DNA of 64,000 nucleotides from Acidobacteriota bacterium (GTDB lineage Bacteria > Acidobacteriota > Thermoanaerobaculia > Gp7-AA8). A program made the position numbers and the translations under genes. Location of the stretch: NCBI GenBank assembly GCA_019244185.1, contig JAFATB010000019.1:1-64000 (forward strand), given 5' to 3'. Positions 24,943 to 36,604 of this stretch are shown one piece after another. Every line of letters begins with the position of its first letter. Within the stretch, counting starts at the first letter, position 1. The notes below the pieces were generated by a model that ran no database searches, was not told the origin of the DNA, and worked only from the letters and a program-made list of their open reading frames with translations.

Positions 24943-26379
24943 ATGCACGGCGCGGAGACGGCGGTCGTGACGCTGTATTACGTCATCCTGCTCGTGCTCT
25001 CGGTTTACAGCGTTCACCGGCTGCACCTCGTCCGTCTGCGCCGGCGCACGCCGCCGCCCGCGCGCGTGACGGCGAACGTCTGGCCTTCGCTCACGATTCA
25101 ACTGCCGCTGTACAACGAGCCGAACGTCGCCGCGCGTCTGCTCGATGCCGTCGCGGCGATCGAGTATCCCGGAGCGCTCGACATTCAGGTGCTCGACGAT
25201 TCGACGGATGAAACGCCGGCACTCGTCGCCGCACGTGTCGACGTGTGGCGCGCGCGTGGTGTCGCGATCGCGCACCTCCGCCGCGGCTCGCGCGACGGCT
25301 ACAAGGCAAGCGCGCTTGCGTTCGGCATGCAGCGCAGCGCGGCCGAGCTCTTCGCGGTGTTCGACGCCGACTTCGTTCCGCCGCGCGACGTGCTGCTGCG
25401 CATGGTGCCGTACTTTGCGGACGCGCGCGTGGGCATGGTGCAGGCGCGGTGGACGCATCTCAATCGCGAGCATTCGCTGCTGACGCGCGTGCAGGCGCTG
25501 TTTCTCGACGCGCACTTTGCGGTCGAGTCGGCGGCGCGCAACTTCGGCGGACGCTTCTTCAACTTCAACGGCACGGCGGGCGTGTGGCGGCGCGCGGCGA
25601 TCGAAGAGGCTGGCGGCTGGTCGTCGTCGACGCTGACCGAGGATTTAGATCTGTCGTATCGCGCGCAGATGAAGGGATGGTCGTTCGTGTTTTTGCCGGA
25701 CGTCGAAGTCCCCGCGGAGCTGCCGTCGCAACTGCACGGCTTTCAGCAGCAACAGCATCGCTGGACGAAAGGCTCGATCCAGACGGCGCGCAAGCTCCTC
25801 GGCGCGCTCGTGCGCGGCGACTTCGACATACGCATCAAATGCGAGGCGCTCTTTCACCTCACGAATAACAGCGCGTATTTGCTCACGGTGCTGCTCGCGC
25901 TGCTCGTCGTGCCGGCGCAGCAGATCCGCGTGCGTCACGGCCTCGGCTGGAGCATCGCCATCGACCTCGCGCTCTTCGCGTTGTCGAGCGGCTCGGTGCT
26001 GCTGTTCTATCGCGAAGGCCAGCGTTGGGCGCGGCGCCCGCCGCCGCGGTTGCGCGAACTGCTCGCGGTGTTGCCGGTCGGGATCGGCATGTCGATGCGC
26101 AACGCGGCCGCGGTCATCGAAGGGCTCGTGCAGCGCGGCGGCGCGTTTCACCGGACGCCGAAACGCGGCGATGCGGCGGTCGCGCGAACGGAACGCGCCA
26201 CGCGGATTCCATGGAACGAGCTCGCGCTGACTCTGTTCTTCGCGGGCGTCATCGCCGTTTCCGCGAGCGCGGGACGCTGGGCTTCGCTGCCGTTTCCGAC
26301 GCTCTTCGCAAGCGTCTTCGGCCGGGTCGCGACGACAGGTCTGCACGAGCACCTAACTCATAGCAGATCAGGCGCTTAA
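24943..26379 (+). CDS. Family 2 glycosyltransferase (cellulose-synthase-like)
   Basis: The protein has 478 residues. An N-terminal helix (about 8-28) precedes a cytosolic GT2 domain. The metal and acceptor motifs are DDS (about residue 82), DAD at about 140 (FAVFDADFVPP), TEDLDLS at about 230 and the QxxRW box QQQQHRW near 270. C-terminal membrane helices follow from about 300 onward. This matches processive beta-glycan or glucomannan-type synthases such as CsbB/CeGT-like enzymes. No polysaccharide export partners or c-di-GMP domain are adjacent, so the polymer is unknown. Confidence 0.9.
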   Translation: MHGAETAVVTLYYVILLVLSVYSVHRLHLVRLRRRTPPPARVTANVWPSLTIQLPLYNEPNVAARLLDAVAAIEYPGALDIQVLDDSTDETPALVAARVDVWRARGVAIAHLRRGSRDGYKASALAFGMQRSAAELFAVFDADFVPPRDVLLRMVPYFADARVGMVQARWTHLNREHSLLTRVQALFLDAHFAVESAARNFGGRFFNFNGTAGVWRRAAIEEAGGWSSSTLTEDLDLSYRAQMKGWSFVFLPDVEVPAELPSQLHGFQQQQHRWTKGSIQTARKLLGALVRGDFDIRIKCEALFHLTNNSAYLLTVLLALLVVPAQQIRVRHGLGWSIAIDLALFALSSGSVLLFYREGQRWARRPPPRLRELLAVLPVGIGMSMRNAAAVIEGLVQRGGAFHRTPKRGDAAVARTERATRIPWNELALTLFFAGVIAVSASAGRWASLPFPTLFASVFGRVATTGLHEHLTHSRSGA

Positions 26380-26423
26380 GGCTGGCGCTCCCATTGCAAT
26401 TCAGTACGCCGGGAGGCACCAAG

Positions 26424-26576
26424 ATGCTGCAATTCATCAAGAAACTGCTGGTGTTCCGACTCGGACAGAAATCGGCGAAAGGCGCCGCGCACATGCTCGG
26501 CCTCAAACGCCTGGGATTGGTCATCGGACTCATCGGCGGCTGGCGCGCGGTGCACCGCCACCAGCGTCACGCATAA
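26424..26576 (+). CDS. Small membrane-associated protein of 50 residues
   Basis: A GGGAGG ribosome site at 26411-26416 precedes ATG 26424, the strongest reason to call this short frame. The product begins MLQFIKKLLVFRLGQKSAKG, is basic, and has one short hydrophobic stretch (LGLVIGLIGGW). It ends in a His/Arg-rich tail. Its function is unknown. A hairpin at 26591-26623 closes the transcript. Confidence 0.6.
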   Translation: MLQFIKKLLVFRLGQKSAKGAAHMLGLKRLGLVIGLIGGWRAVHRHQRHA

Positions 26577-26590
26577 CGAAATCTACGAAC

Positions 26591-26623
26591 CTACCCTCTC
26601 GCGCGAAGGCGCCGAGAGGGTAG
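26591..26623. terminator. Hairpin after the 50-residue gene
   Basis: CTACCCTCTCG (26591-26601) and CGAGAGGGTAG (26613-26623) pair perfectly around a GC-rich loop. No T-run follows, so it may act with Rho or as a bidirectional stop toward the minus-strand gene ending at 26685. Confidence 0.55.
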
Positions 26624-26684
26624 GATGCGCCGATGCAACGCCGATCACGCAGAGAAGGAGCGCGCCGCGAACCGCGGTAGCGCG

Positions 26685-27194
26685 TCAACGATGCGGCGGC
26701 TTTGCCTGCGGCGGCGGCGCGGACGCGTCGTCCTCGTCCCCGAACAACTCCTGATCGGCATCGCCATTCGCGGGCGCATTGGTCGCGCTCGTGTTGCGCG
26801 GACGCGGTTTGGACGTCTCGGTCTTCGCCGGCTTCGTCTCGCTGCTCTTCGCGGGCTTAGGCACGACGACCGGCTTCTGTGCTTTGGTCGTGGTGATGTG
26901 CGCGTGCGGCGTCGGCTGCTTGACGGTCGCGTTCGTGATCACGCGCGTGCTGCTCTTCTTCTTGTTGCGCTTGGCGAGCTTCGACGCGGCGACGAGGGGC
27001 GAGTCTTTCTCGAGGATCGGCTCGGGCGCGGGAACGACGGTTGCGTCGTACACCGGCTCCGCGTCGGTCGTCGTCGCGGTCTCGACCATCACGGGGACGT
27101 CGTCGGTCGTGGTCGCGGGCGGCGTTTCCTGGCCGAATGCGGGCCGCGCGAGTGCCGCCGCGAGCAGCGCAGACAGGACGAGAAATCGGGGCAT
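26685..27194 (-). CDS. Secreted Pro/Thr/Lys-rich protein of unknown function
   Basis: The protein has 169 residues. A signal peptide (MPRFLVLSALLAAALARPAFGQ) is followed by a low-complexity acidic Thr/Pro segment and a basic KRNKKKSSTR patch. A Lys/Pro/Ser-rich stretch (about 95-145) and an acidic C-terminus (QELFGDEDDASAPPP) complete it. There is no recognisable domain, so it is probably an unstructured periplasmic or surface linker. ATG 27194 is preferred because a TAGACT box lies 7 bases upstream. The ATG at 27218 would place that box inside the gene. Confidence 0.7.
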   Translation of the reverse strand: MPRFLVLSALLAAALARPAFGQETPPATTTDDVPVMVETATTTDAEPVYDATVVPAPEPILEKDSPLVAASKLAKRNKKKSSTRVITNATVKQPTPHAHITTTKAQKPVVVPKPAKSSETKPAKTETSKPRPRNTSATNAPANGDADQELFGDEDDASAPPPQAKPPHR

Positions 27195-27201
27195 CCAGCG
27201 C

Positions 27202-27207
27202 AGTCTA
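27202..27207 (-). promoter_or_regulatory. TAGACT box for the 27194 gene
   Basis: Minus-strand TAGACT lies 7 bases before ATG 27194, with spacing and sequence matching the 20550 gene. Confidence 0.5.
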
Positions 27208-27257
27208 ATCCCGCTCATCCGCGAAGCGTCCCGAATCTTGCAGGCTCGAGGGTCTGA

Positions 27258-27830
27258 ATGTCGCCCGAATCGCTACTGGCCGACTTCGGATACCTGGCGG
27301 TTTTCGTCGGGACGTTTCTCGAAGGAGAGGCCATCCTCATCACCGCCGGCTTCTTCGCGGCGCGCGGCCATCTGTCGCTGAGCATCGTGGCGCTGGTCGC
27401 GTTCGCCGGCGCGTACGCGGGGCACGTCTTCTGGTTTTGGCTCGGGCGCGCGCACGGCGTACGGCTGCTCGACCGCTTCCCGAAGATGAAGAAGCACTTC
27501 GGCAAAGGCATCCGCATGTTCGAGCGCTACGGCGCGGGCGCGATCATCATCACGCAATGGCTCTACGGGCTGCGCATCACCTGCGCGGTGATCATCGGGA
27601 TGTCGCGGATCTCGGTGCTGAAGTTCCTCGCGTACGAGGCGGCGAGCTGCGCGGCGTGGGCGATCGTGATCAGCGCGGGCGGCTACTACTTCGGCCGCGC
27701 CATCGAGACACTCCTCGGCCGCGTCGAGAACATCGAGAAGTACGGCCTCGCCGCGATCGCGATCTTCGCGATCGCCATGTGGGCGTGGCACCGGCGGAAG
27801 GAAAAGCGCGAAGAAGAAACGGCGGGCTGA
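27258..27830 (+). CDS. DedA family membrane protein
   Basis: The protein has 190 residues. DedA/VTT-type proteins flip phospholipids or undecaprenyl phosphate across the inner membrane. Family marks are FLEGEAILITAGFFAARG near the N-terminus, WFWLGRAHG, and FERYGAGAIIITQWLYGLRIT with the conserved GLR and acidic residues of the re-entrant loops. Helices continue to about residue 175 with a charged tail. A good terminator begins over the stop codon. Confidence 0.93.
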   Translation: MSPESLLADFGYLAVFVGTFLEGEAILITAGFFAARGHLSLSIVALVAFAGAYAGHVFWFWLGRAHGVRLLDRFPKMKKHFGKGIRMFERYGAGAIIITQWLYGLRITCAVIIGMSRISVLKFLAYEAASCAAWAIVISAGGYYFGRAIETLLGRVENIEKYGLAAIAIFAIAMWAWHRRKEKREEETAG

Positions 27831-27845
27831 ACGCCCGCCGTTTTC
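27820..27845 (+). terminator. Intrinsic terminator after the DedA gene
   Basis: CGGCGGGC (27820-27827) and GCCCGCCG (27833-27840) pair around TGAAC and are followed by TTTTC. The loop contains the stop codon of the gene. Confidence 0.85.
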
Positions 27846-27862
27846 ACAACCATCGAACGCTC

Positions 27863-28156
27863 TTAGTACTCGATGACGATCTTGCTGGCCTTGCCGTTGT
27901 CGGCGAAGACCGAGACGCGCTGACCGGTCGTGAGCTGCGACCGCTGCGCTTCGAGACCCGAGCGCCACCACACCTGGGTGCCCCACGGCGTGGTCACGGT
28001 GGTCGCGGCGCCGCCGCCAGCCGGCGTCACGGTGATCGAGTTGTCGGTCATGCCCGTGATGGTACCGGTGAGCGTCGGCGTGGCCGGCGCGCTGGCGCAG
28101 GCCGCGAGTGAAATGACGAATGCTGCAAGCAGGACGAACGAGAGAGTACGCTTCAT
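27863..28156 (-). CDS. Small lipoprotein
   Basis: The protein has 97 residues. The signal peptide ends in a good lipobox (ISLAAC). The mature part is a small beta domain (TGTITGMTDNSITVTPAGGG, then GQRVSVFADNGKASKIVIEY) resembling DUF5666-type or OB-like lipoproteins. It is likely anchored in the periplasm. ATG 28156 follows an AGGGG ribosome site. Convergent with the DedA gene, and therefore the 27820 hairpin also lies at its 3' side. Confidence 0.8.
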   Translation of the reverse strand: MKRTLSFVLLAAFVISLAACASAPATPTLTGTITGMTDNSITVTPAGGGAATTVTTPWGTQVWWRSGLEAQRSQLTTGQRVSVFADNGKASKIVIEY

Positions 28157-28207
28157 GTCTAAACCCCTCAGCTGAAGTTGGACGCGCTCGCGCGCGTCAC
28201 TAACCAA

Positions 28208-28234
28208 TACGCCGGAGAGGTTTCGAAGTTTGCA
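28208..28234 (-). promoter_or_regulatory. Possible ECF-type promoter of the small lipoprotein
   Basis: On the minus strand an AAAC motif and a CGTA motif are separated by 16 bases, the spacing of SigW/RpoE-type promoters. It lies about 50 bases before the lipoprotein start. The motifs are short, so this is tentative. The ECF factor at 630 is one possible reader. Confidence 0.28.
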
Positions 28235-28291
28235 TCAAATGAAACGATTCGGTTACGCGGAGATGTTAACGCGGTTAACTCCGAAACCGGC

Positions 28292-31072
<2,781 letters not shown>

Positions 31073-31082
31073 GGCGAGCTCG

Positions 31083-31088
31083 ATTATG
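31083..31088 (-). promoter_or_regulatory. CATAAT box for ppdK
   Basis: CATAAT on the minus strand lies 10 bases before the ppdK ATG within the 25-bp gap to the upstream gene. It suggests ppdK has its own promoter despite lying in a minus-strand gene row. Confidence 0.45.
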
Positions 31089-31097
31089 TTCCAAATC

Positions 31098-32255
31098 TCA
31101 GCGCGCTTCGATCTCGATACGGCTGGCCACGCGGCGCTGCAACTCGGTCACGACGGCGCTGATGTCGCCGCTGCTGCCGGAGGGCACGAGCTCGAGACGC
31201 GCGACGTCGACGCCGCGCGCGCGCAACGCCTCGCGCACCGCGTTGAGCCGCGCGACGCAGCGCGCGCGATTCTGCGCCGCGTTCGCGAGACGGTACTCGT
31301 GCGCGACGACGCGCACGCGCGGCGTGCGGCGCACGTACTCCGCCGCGGCGTCGAGCGCGGACGCGCTGGCCGCGGCGTCGATGCGATCGTTCGCGTCGAA
31401 CGCGACGCCGTACAACACGAAGCGGCGGTCATCGACGATGCGCGGCTGCGGCGCGCTCGCGCACGGCACGGGCGTGCCGAACCACGCGGCGCCAATGCCG
31501 AAGGCATCCATCTGGCGCTCGTAGAACGTGACGCCGGTGAGCGTGCGCGGCGCGGCGCCGATCGTCATCGCGGCCAAGCCCCAGGTCGGGCCGCGACGCC
31601 ACTGCAAACGCACGAGGCGCTCCTCGATGCCGCCGTCGACGAACGTGGGAGGCGTCGTTGCGAGCTCGCCGTAGACGCGCGCGCCCTGCCGCGCAAAACG
31701 CGCCGTTTGTCCGTTGATCACCCAGCAGCCTTCGGGCGCGGGCGGCGCGGCGGCGGCGAGCGGGTTGCCGATCGCGTGCACCGAGCGGATGTGCGTGTAG
31801 TAGCGCTTCGTGCGCGAGCGAATGCGGATGAAGCGCGCGTCGAACGTGCGCACGGTGATGAACTGCGGCACGTCCGCCGCCTGCAGATTCATCGTCACGA
31901 CGTCGCGCCACGTTTTGCCGTCCCTCGATGCGGAGAAGTGCACGTCCTCCGGCACGGTGGCGTCGTTCGTGGAGACGGTGAGGCCGACGCGCGTGATGCG
32001 CGAGAGCGCCGGCAGCGCGAACACCATCGTCTCGTCGAAGCCGCCCGGCGGCGTGCTCCAGATCGTGGCGCTGTCGCCGTCGATCGCGTGCACCGCGGAG
32101 TTCTCGAGGCTCAGCTCTCCGGTGCGCGAGACGACCGTCGCGCCGTAGGCCATGTTCAGCAGGTTGTCGCGATCGGTGTCGACACGCGGCCGCGGCGGCG
32201 CGAGCTCGCCGCCGACGGCCAGGAGCAGCAGCAGCGATGCGGCCTGCCGAATCAC
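31098..32255 (-). CDS. Secreted discoidin-domain protein with OmpA-like C-terminus
   Basis: The protein has 385 residues. A signal-like N-terminus is followed by an F5/8 type C (discoidin) carbohydrate-binding-like domain at about residues 35-160, with YGATVVSRTGE, AIDGDSATIWSTPPG and ARFIRIRSRTKRYYTHIRSVH. The middle region is of unknown fold. The C-terminal 110 residues (VLYGVAFDANDRIDAAA through the RVAAHEY-like segment and ALRARGVDVARLELV) resemble a diverged OmpA-like peptidoglycan-binding module. The ATG overlaps the glyS stop (ATGA), an odd partner for an exported protein. Confidence 0.78.
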   Translation of the reverse strand: MIRQAASLLLLLAVGGELAPPRPRVDTDRDNLLNMAYGATVVSRTGELSLENSAVHAIDGDSATIWSTPPGGFDETMVFALPALSRITRVGLTVSTNDATVPEDVHFSASRDGKTWRDVVTMNLQAADVPQFITVRTFDARFIRIRSRTKRYYTHIRSVHAIGNPLAAAAPPAPEGCWVINGQTARFARQGARVYGELATTPPTFVDGGIEERLVRLQWRRGPTWGLAAMTIGAAPRTLTGVTFYERQMDAFGIGAAWFGTPVPCASAPQPRIVDDRRFVLYGVAFDANDRIDAAASASALDAAAEYVRRTPRVRVVAHEYRLANAAQNRARCVARLNAVREALRARGVDVARLELVPSGSSGDISAVVTELQRRVASRIEIEAR

Positions 32256-34348
32256 GGACGGTAGTCGCGGCGGTCGACGACGATCTTCGTCACGTCCGCG
32301 ATCTTCATCACGGCGCCGCCGACTTTGCGCAGCAGCGACATGCGGTTCCGGCGCACGCTCTCATCGTCGACCATCACCATGACGTCCTTGAAGAACGTTT
32401 CGAGCTCCGGCGCCATCGCCGCGAACGACTCGAGCGCGCTGCGGTACTGCCGCTCCGTCACGAGCTCGTCGATCTGTCCTGTGACCACGTCCGCGAGCTC
32501 GGCGAGCCGTCGTTCGGTGTCGTGCTCGAGCCGCGACGGATCGACGCGCGTCGCGTCGTGCCCGGCGGTGATGTTCGCGATGCGCTTCGCGGAATCGAGG
32601 ATCGAGAGGAAGCCCGGCTCGTCGCGCATCGTCTTCACGGCCTGCACGCGGTCGACGAGATCGGTGAGCGACGACGCCCAGCCCGCTTCCATCGCGGCGG
32701 CGACCTCGTCGTACGCGAACTTCCACGCCGACGCCTCGAGGATCGTGCGCACGCGTTCCGCGAAGAACGCGAGGAGATCCGCCTTCAGCGCAGGAGTCGT
32801 GGCGCGCTGCTGCGCGGCGATGCCGAGGTCGATGAGGCGGTCGATGCCGATCTTCACTTCGCGCTTGTCGCGGTTGAGCAGGATCTGCACGACGCCCTGC
32901 GCGGCACGGCGCAGCGCGAACGGATCCTTCGAGCCGCTCGGCTTCGCGCCGATGGCGAAGAAGCCGGCCAGTGTGTCGATGCGGTCCGCGAGCGAGACGA
33001 TCGCGCCGGTGATCGTGCGCGGCAGCTCGTCTTCGAGACTGACCGGCATGTAGTGGTCGTAGATGGCCTGCCAGACGTTGTCGGCGAGTCCTTCCTCGCG
33101 CGCGTAGATGCCGCCGATGCGGCCCTGCAGATCGGTAAACTCCTTGACCATCTCGGTGACGAGATCGGTCTTGCAGAGTCCCGCGGCGGTAAGCGCGTCG
33201 GCCGCATCGAGGCCGATCGTCTCGCAGATGCCTTTGGCGATGGCGACGATGCGCTCGGTCTTCGCGCGATAGTCGCCGAGCTTCTCCTGGAACTGCAGAT
33301 GCGAGAGCTGCTCGACGCGTTCTTCGAGCTTGCGGCGGCGGTCCGTCGCATAGAAGAACTGCGCGTCGGCGAAGCGGGCGTTGGTGACGAACGAGTTGCC
33401 GTACGCGGCGTTTTTCTCGGGGTCGCCCTCGTTGTCGAGCACCGCGAGGAAGGAGTTCGTGAGGCGGCCGTGCGCGTCGCGGATCGGCAGCTGCTTCTGA
33501 TGCACGCGCATCACGGTGACGAGCACTTCTTCCGGCAGCGCGAGGTACTCGCGGCGGAACTCCGCGCGCACGACGCCGGGATATTCGGTGAGGTACTGCC
33601 ACTGCGACCAGATCGACGGATCGTCCGACGGCGCGCCGTCGACTTCCTTCGCACACGCGAGCGCCGCCGCGGCCATGGCCTGTTTGCGGCGCTGCGGATC
33701 GACGATGACGCGCGCGAGCTCGAGATCGCGCAGGTACTCGCCGTACGACTTCACCTCGAAGCGCTTCGGTGCGAGCGTGCGGTGGCCGACGGTGGTCGTG
33801 CCCGAGGCGACGCCGAAGAGCGCGATCGGCAGATACGTGCCGATGCCGTCCTGGGAAAGCAGCGACACGACCGAATGAATCGGCCGGATGTATGAGGACT
33901 CGCCCGTGCTCCAGCGCATCATCTTCGGCCAGCGGATCGACTCGATCGTCTGCGGAATCAGCTCCTGCAGGATGTCCGCGGTGGCGCGGCCGGCGACGTT
34001 GCGATTCAGCAGCACGTAGTCGCCGCCGTCGGCGACGTCGTCAAGCGTGGCGTTGTTCTTCCGCAGGAAACCGTGCAGCGCCTGCGTCGGATTGCCGCTC
34101 GCGTCGTACGCGGCTTTCTTCGGCGGACCTTTCACCGTGTCGGCGTGATCGGCCTGCTTCTCCGGAAGATTGCCGAGGAAGAAGGCGATGCGGCGCGAGG
34201 TCGCGTTCACGTCGATGGTGACGGACGATTCGGCGGCACCGGTCTGCGCGACCACTTTCGCGAGCGACGCGCGCAGCGCGGACAACGCGCTGTCGAGCAT
34301 CCACGCCGGAATCTCTTCCGTCAGCAGTTCGAAGAAATAGTCAGACAT
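32252..34348 (-). CDS. glyS: Glycyl-tRNA synthetase beta subunit
   Basis: The protein has 698 residues. It forms the alpha2beta2 bacterial-type GlyRS with GlyQ. The start [18 protein letters not shown] matches the family (L-E-x-LTEELP). The middle region has FAVLDNEG-type and [15 protein letters not shown] segments, an HD-like [21 protein letters not shown] segment, and a C-terminal anticodon-binding region. It overlaps glyQ by 8 bp. Confidence 0.95.
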   Translation of the reverse strand: MSDYFFELLTEEIPAWMLDSALSALRASLAKVVAQTGAAESSVTIDVNATSRRIAFFLGNLPEKQADHADTVKGPPKKAAYDASGNPTQALHGFLRKNNATLDDVADGGDYVLLNRNVAGRATADILQELIPQTIESIRWPKMMRWSTGESSYIRPIHSVVSLLSQDGIGTYLPIALFGVASGTTTVGHRTLAPKRFEVKSYGEYLRDLELARVIVDPQRRKQAMAAAALACAKEVDGAPSDDPSIWSQWQYLTEYPGVVRAEFRREYLALPEEVLVTVMRVHQKQLPIRDAHGRLTNSFLAVLDNEGDPEKNAAYGNSFVTNARFADAQFFYATDRRRKLEERVEQLSHLQFQEKLGDYRAKTERIVAIAKGICETIGLDAADALTAAGLCKTDLVTEMVKEFTDLQGRIGGIYAREEGLADNVWQAIYDHYMPVSLEDELPRTITGAIVSLADRIDTLAGFFAIGAKPSGSKDPFALRRAAQGVVQILLNRDKREVKIGIDRLIDLGIAAQQRATTPALKADLLAFFAERVRTILEASAWKFAYDEVAAAMEAGWASSLTDLVDRVQAVKTMRDEPGFLSILDSAKRIANITAGHDATRVDPSRLEHDTERRLAELADVVTGQIDELVTERQYRSALESFAAMAPELETFFKDVMVMVDDESVRRNRMSLLRKVGGAVMKIADVTKIVVDRRDYRP

Positions 34349-35228
34349 CGGTTTTCTGCAGCAGCGGGAAGCCGAGCTCCTCGCGCGCGGCGAGGAACTG
34401 ATGCGCGCAGGCGACGGCGAGCTCGCGCACGCGCTTGATGACGCCGACGCGCTCGGTCACCGAGACCGCGCCGCGCGCGTCGAGCGTGTTGAAGATGTGC
34501 GAGCACTTGAGCGTCCAGTCGTACGCCGGCAGCACGAGTTTCGCCTCGAGACATCTCCGCGCCTCGCCTTCGTACGCGTCGAAGAGCTTCCAGTGCAGGT
34601 CGACGTCCGCGACTTCGAAGTAGTACTTCGAGAACTCGTACTCGTCCTGCGTGCGCACGTTGCCGTAGCGGACGCCGGTCGTCCAGTCGATGTCGTACAC
34701 GGAGTTCTGCCGCGCGAGGAACATCGTCAGCCGCTCGAGACCGTACGTGATCTCCGCGGAGATCGGCGTGAGGTCGATGCCGCCCGCCTGCTGGAAGTAC
34801 GTGAACTGCGTGATCTCCATGCCGTCGAGGAGGATCTGCCAGCCCACGCCCCACGCGCCGAGCGTGGGCGACTCCCAGTTGTCTTCCTCGAAGCGGATGT
34901 CGTGCTTCGTGAGGTCGAGCCCGAGCGCGCGCAGCGAGTCGAGATAGAGCTCCTGCACCTCGAGCGGCGACGGCTTCAGGATGACCTGAAACTGGTAGTG
35001 CTTGCCGAGACGGAACGGGTTATCTCCGTAACGGCCGTCTGCCGGACGTCGGGAAGGCTGGACGTACGCCACGTTCCACGGCTCAGGGCCGAGGACGCGG
35101 AGGAACGTCGCCGGGTGCATCGTCCCGGCGCCGACTTCGAGATCGACCGGCGTCTCGATCATGCAGCCGCGCTCGGCCCAGAACGTCTGGAGCCGCAGGA
35201 TCATCGACTGAAACGTCATGCGCGACAT
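34341..35228 (-). CDS. glyQ: Glycyl-tRNA synthetase alpha subunit
   Basis: This catalytic subunit has 295 residues. Class II synthetase features are [50 protein letters not shown] (here [12 protein letters not shown]), [14 protein letters not shown] and the late [16 protein letters not shown] segment. ATG 35228 is preceded by a TAGAAT box at 9 bases. First gene of glyQ-glyS and the coupled discoidin gene. Confidence 0.96.
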   Translation of the reverse strand: MSRMTFQSMILRLQTFWAERGCMIETPVDLEVGAGTMHPATFLRVLGPEPWNVAYVQPSRRPADGRYGDNPFRLGKHYQFQVILKPSPLEVQELYLDSLRALGLDLTKHDIRFEEDNWESPTLGAWGVGWQILLDGMEITQFTYFQQAGGIDLTPISAEITYGLERLTMFLARQNSVYDIDWTTGVRYGNVRTQDEYEFSKYYFEVADVDLHWKLFDAYEGEARRCLEAKLVLPAYDWTLKCSHIFNTLDARGAVSVTERVGVIKRVRELAVACAHQFLAAREELGFPLLQKTDV

Positions 35229-35237
35229 CGGGCGCGC

Positions 35238-35243
35238 ATTCTA
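35238..35243 (-). promoter_or_regulatory. TAGAAT box for glyQ
   Basis: Minus-strand TAGAAT lies 9 bases before ATG 35228 in the 21-bp gap after the amidohydrolase stop. It predicts an almost leaderless glyQ transcript. Confidence 0.6.
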
Positions 35244-35249
35244 GAACAG

Positions 35250-36563
35250 TCACTGCTTGAAATACGGCGCGACGTTCGAGGCGATGACCCGCAGCTCGTC
35301 GTCGGTGAGCGGCACCGTGGCGCGGATGTTCGCCCACGACTGGCGCGGCTGCGGCGGCCCGAGGTCGGTGCCGTAGAGGACGCGCTTCAGGCCGACCTGG
35401 CGGATTCGATCCGCGAACGTCTGCAGCGCGGCGTCGGTTTGTTCGTCGGCGACGGTGGCGATGTCGAAGTAGAGGTTCTTCGTGCGCGGGTCGTGCGCGG
35501 CGATCGCATCCGCGTACACGCCGAGGGCGGAGTCGGTGTATCCCGGGCCGCCGCCGGCAAAGTGCGCGATCTGCACGACGATGTCCGGCGCCTCCGGCAG
35601 CAGCTGCGCGAGGAAGACCTTCGCCTGCTCCGCGCCGTACTCGGGACCGGTCCAGAGGTGCGCGACGATCGCGAGATGGCGCGCGTTCGCGGCGCGGAAG
35701 ATCTCGCGCATGCGCGCGACGTGCTCGGGCTTCAGCAGATCTACCTTCGAGTTGCCGAAGTGCAGCTTGAGCCCGCGAAACCGCCCGCTCTTCGCGCAGC
35801 GGTCGAGCTCTTCGAGCGCGTAGTCCTTCAGCGGATTGAAGCTGCACAACGCGATGAGCCTTCCGGGATAGCGCTCGACTTCCGATGCGGTCCAGTCGTT
35901 CTCCGCGCGGACCTTCTCGTATTCGTTGTCGACCTTCGGGAAGAACGGGCTGCCGAACCAGTACGCGGTCGAGAGCACCGCCGCGCGCTGGATGTGCGCG
36001 GCGTCCAGTGCTGCGATGAGCTGATCGGCCGTGCGCGGCTCGCGCACGCGCGGTCCGGGGAACGCCGGCGTCTCCGCGGCGATGCGCCACTTGCCGTCGC
36101 TCGCGCGCGCAATCGAGAAGAGCACCTGTCCGAAGTGCTTCGCCGCCGCGCCTTCGCCGCGCGTGAAGTAGGCCGCGATGTAGCCGCTGTCGCCGCTCGT
36201 CGAATACGCTACCGGCGTGATCCTGTACGCGCGCGCGAAACGCCCGCTCACGTACTCGGCCACCTTGTCACGCCCGCGAATCCACTCCGGTTCGTCCTGG
36301 TTGAAGAGCAGCGCGTCTTCGACGTAGAGCTCGTTCAGCCCCGCGCGATCGTTCCAGTGCTGCTCGCGCGCGTGGAGCAACGCTGCGAGCTCCGCCGGCA
36401 CCGCAATCGCCGGCTGCAGATCCGCCGCCACCAGCTTCGCCGCGGCAGGACTGACCAGATGCTGGTGATGATCGGCGAGCGGAATCAGCGCGGTCTGTGG
36501 CGGAACGCTCGCGCAGGCGGTGGCGAAGAGGAACGAGGCGAGGACAATCGTTCGCAGGCTCAT
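35250..36563 (-). CDS. Amidohydrolase-family lipoprotein with inserted NTF2/SnoaL-like domain
   Basis: The protein has 437 residues. A signal peptide with lipobox (FATAC) precedes a metal-type HHQH motif at about residues 32-35. An NTF2/SnoaL-like domain then occupies about 55-165 (REQHWNDRAGLNELYVEDAL, AEYVSGRFARAYRITPVAY, GKWRIAAETPAF). The amidohydrolase-2 barrel resumes with LKLHFGNSKVDL, AIVAHLWTG, IVVQIAHFAGGGPGY and RVLYGTDLG. It is probably a periplasmic hydrolase. I chose ATG 36563 because it begins a proper signal peptide. Confidence 0.82.
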   Translation of the reverse strand: MSLRTIVLASFLFATACASVPPQTALIPLADHHQHLVSPAAAKLVAADLQPAIAVPAELAALLHAREQHWNDRAGLNELYVEDALLFNQDEPEWIRGRDKVAEYVSGRFARAYRITPVAYSTSGDSGYIAAYFTRGEGAAAKHFGQVLFSIARASDGKWRIAAETPAFPGPRVREPRTADQLIAALDAAHIQRAAVLSTAYWFGSPFFPKVDNEYEKVRAENDWTASEVERYPGRLIALCSFNPLKDYALEELDRCAKSGRFRGLKLHFGNSKVDLLKPEHVARMREIFRAANARHLAIVAHLWTGPEYGAEQAKVFLAQLLPEAPDIVVQIAHFAGGGPGYTDSALGVYADAIAAHDPRTKNLYFDIATVADEQTDAALQTFADRIRQVGLKRVLYGTDLGPPQPRQSWANIRATVPLTDDELRVIASNVAPYFKQ

Positions 36564-36604
36564 CGTACGATGTTCTTCGTACGTGGCGCGAAAAGGTTTC
36601 AACC

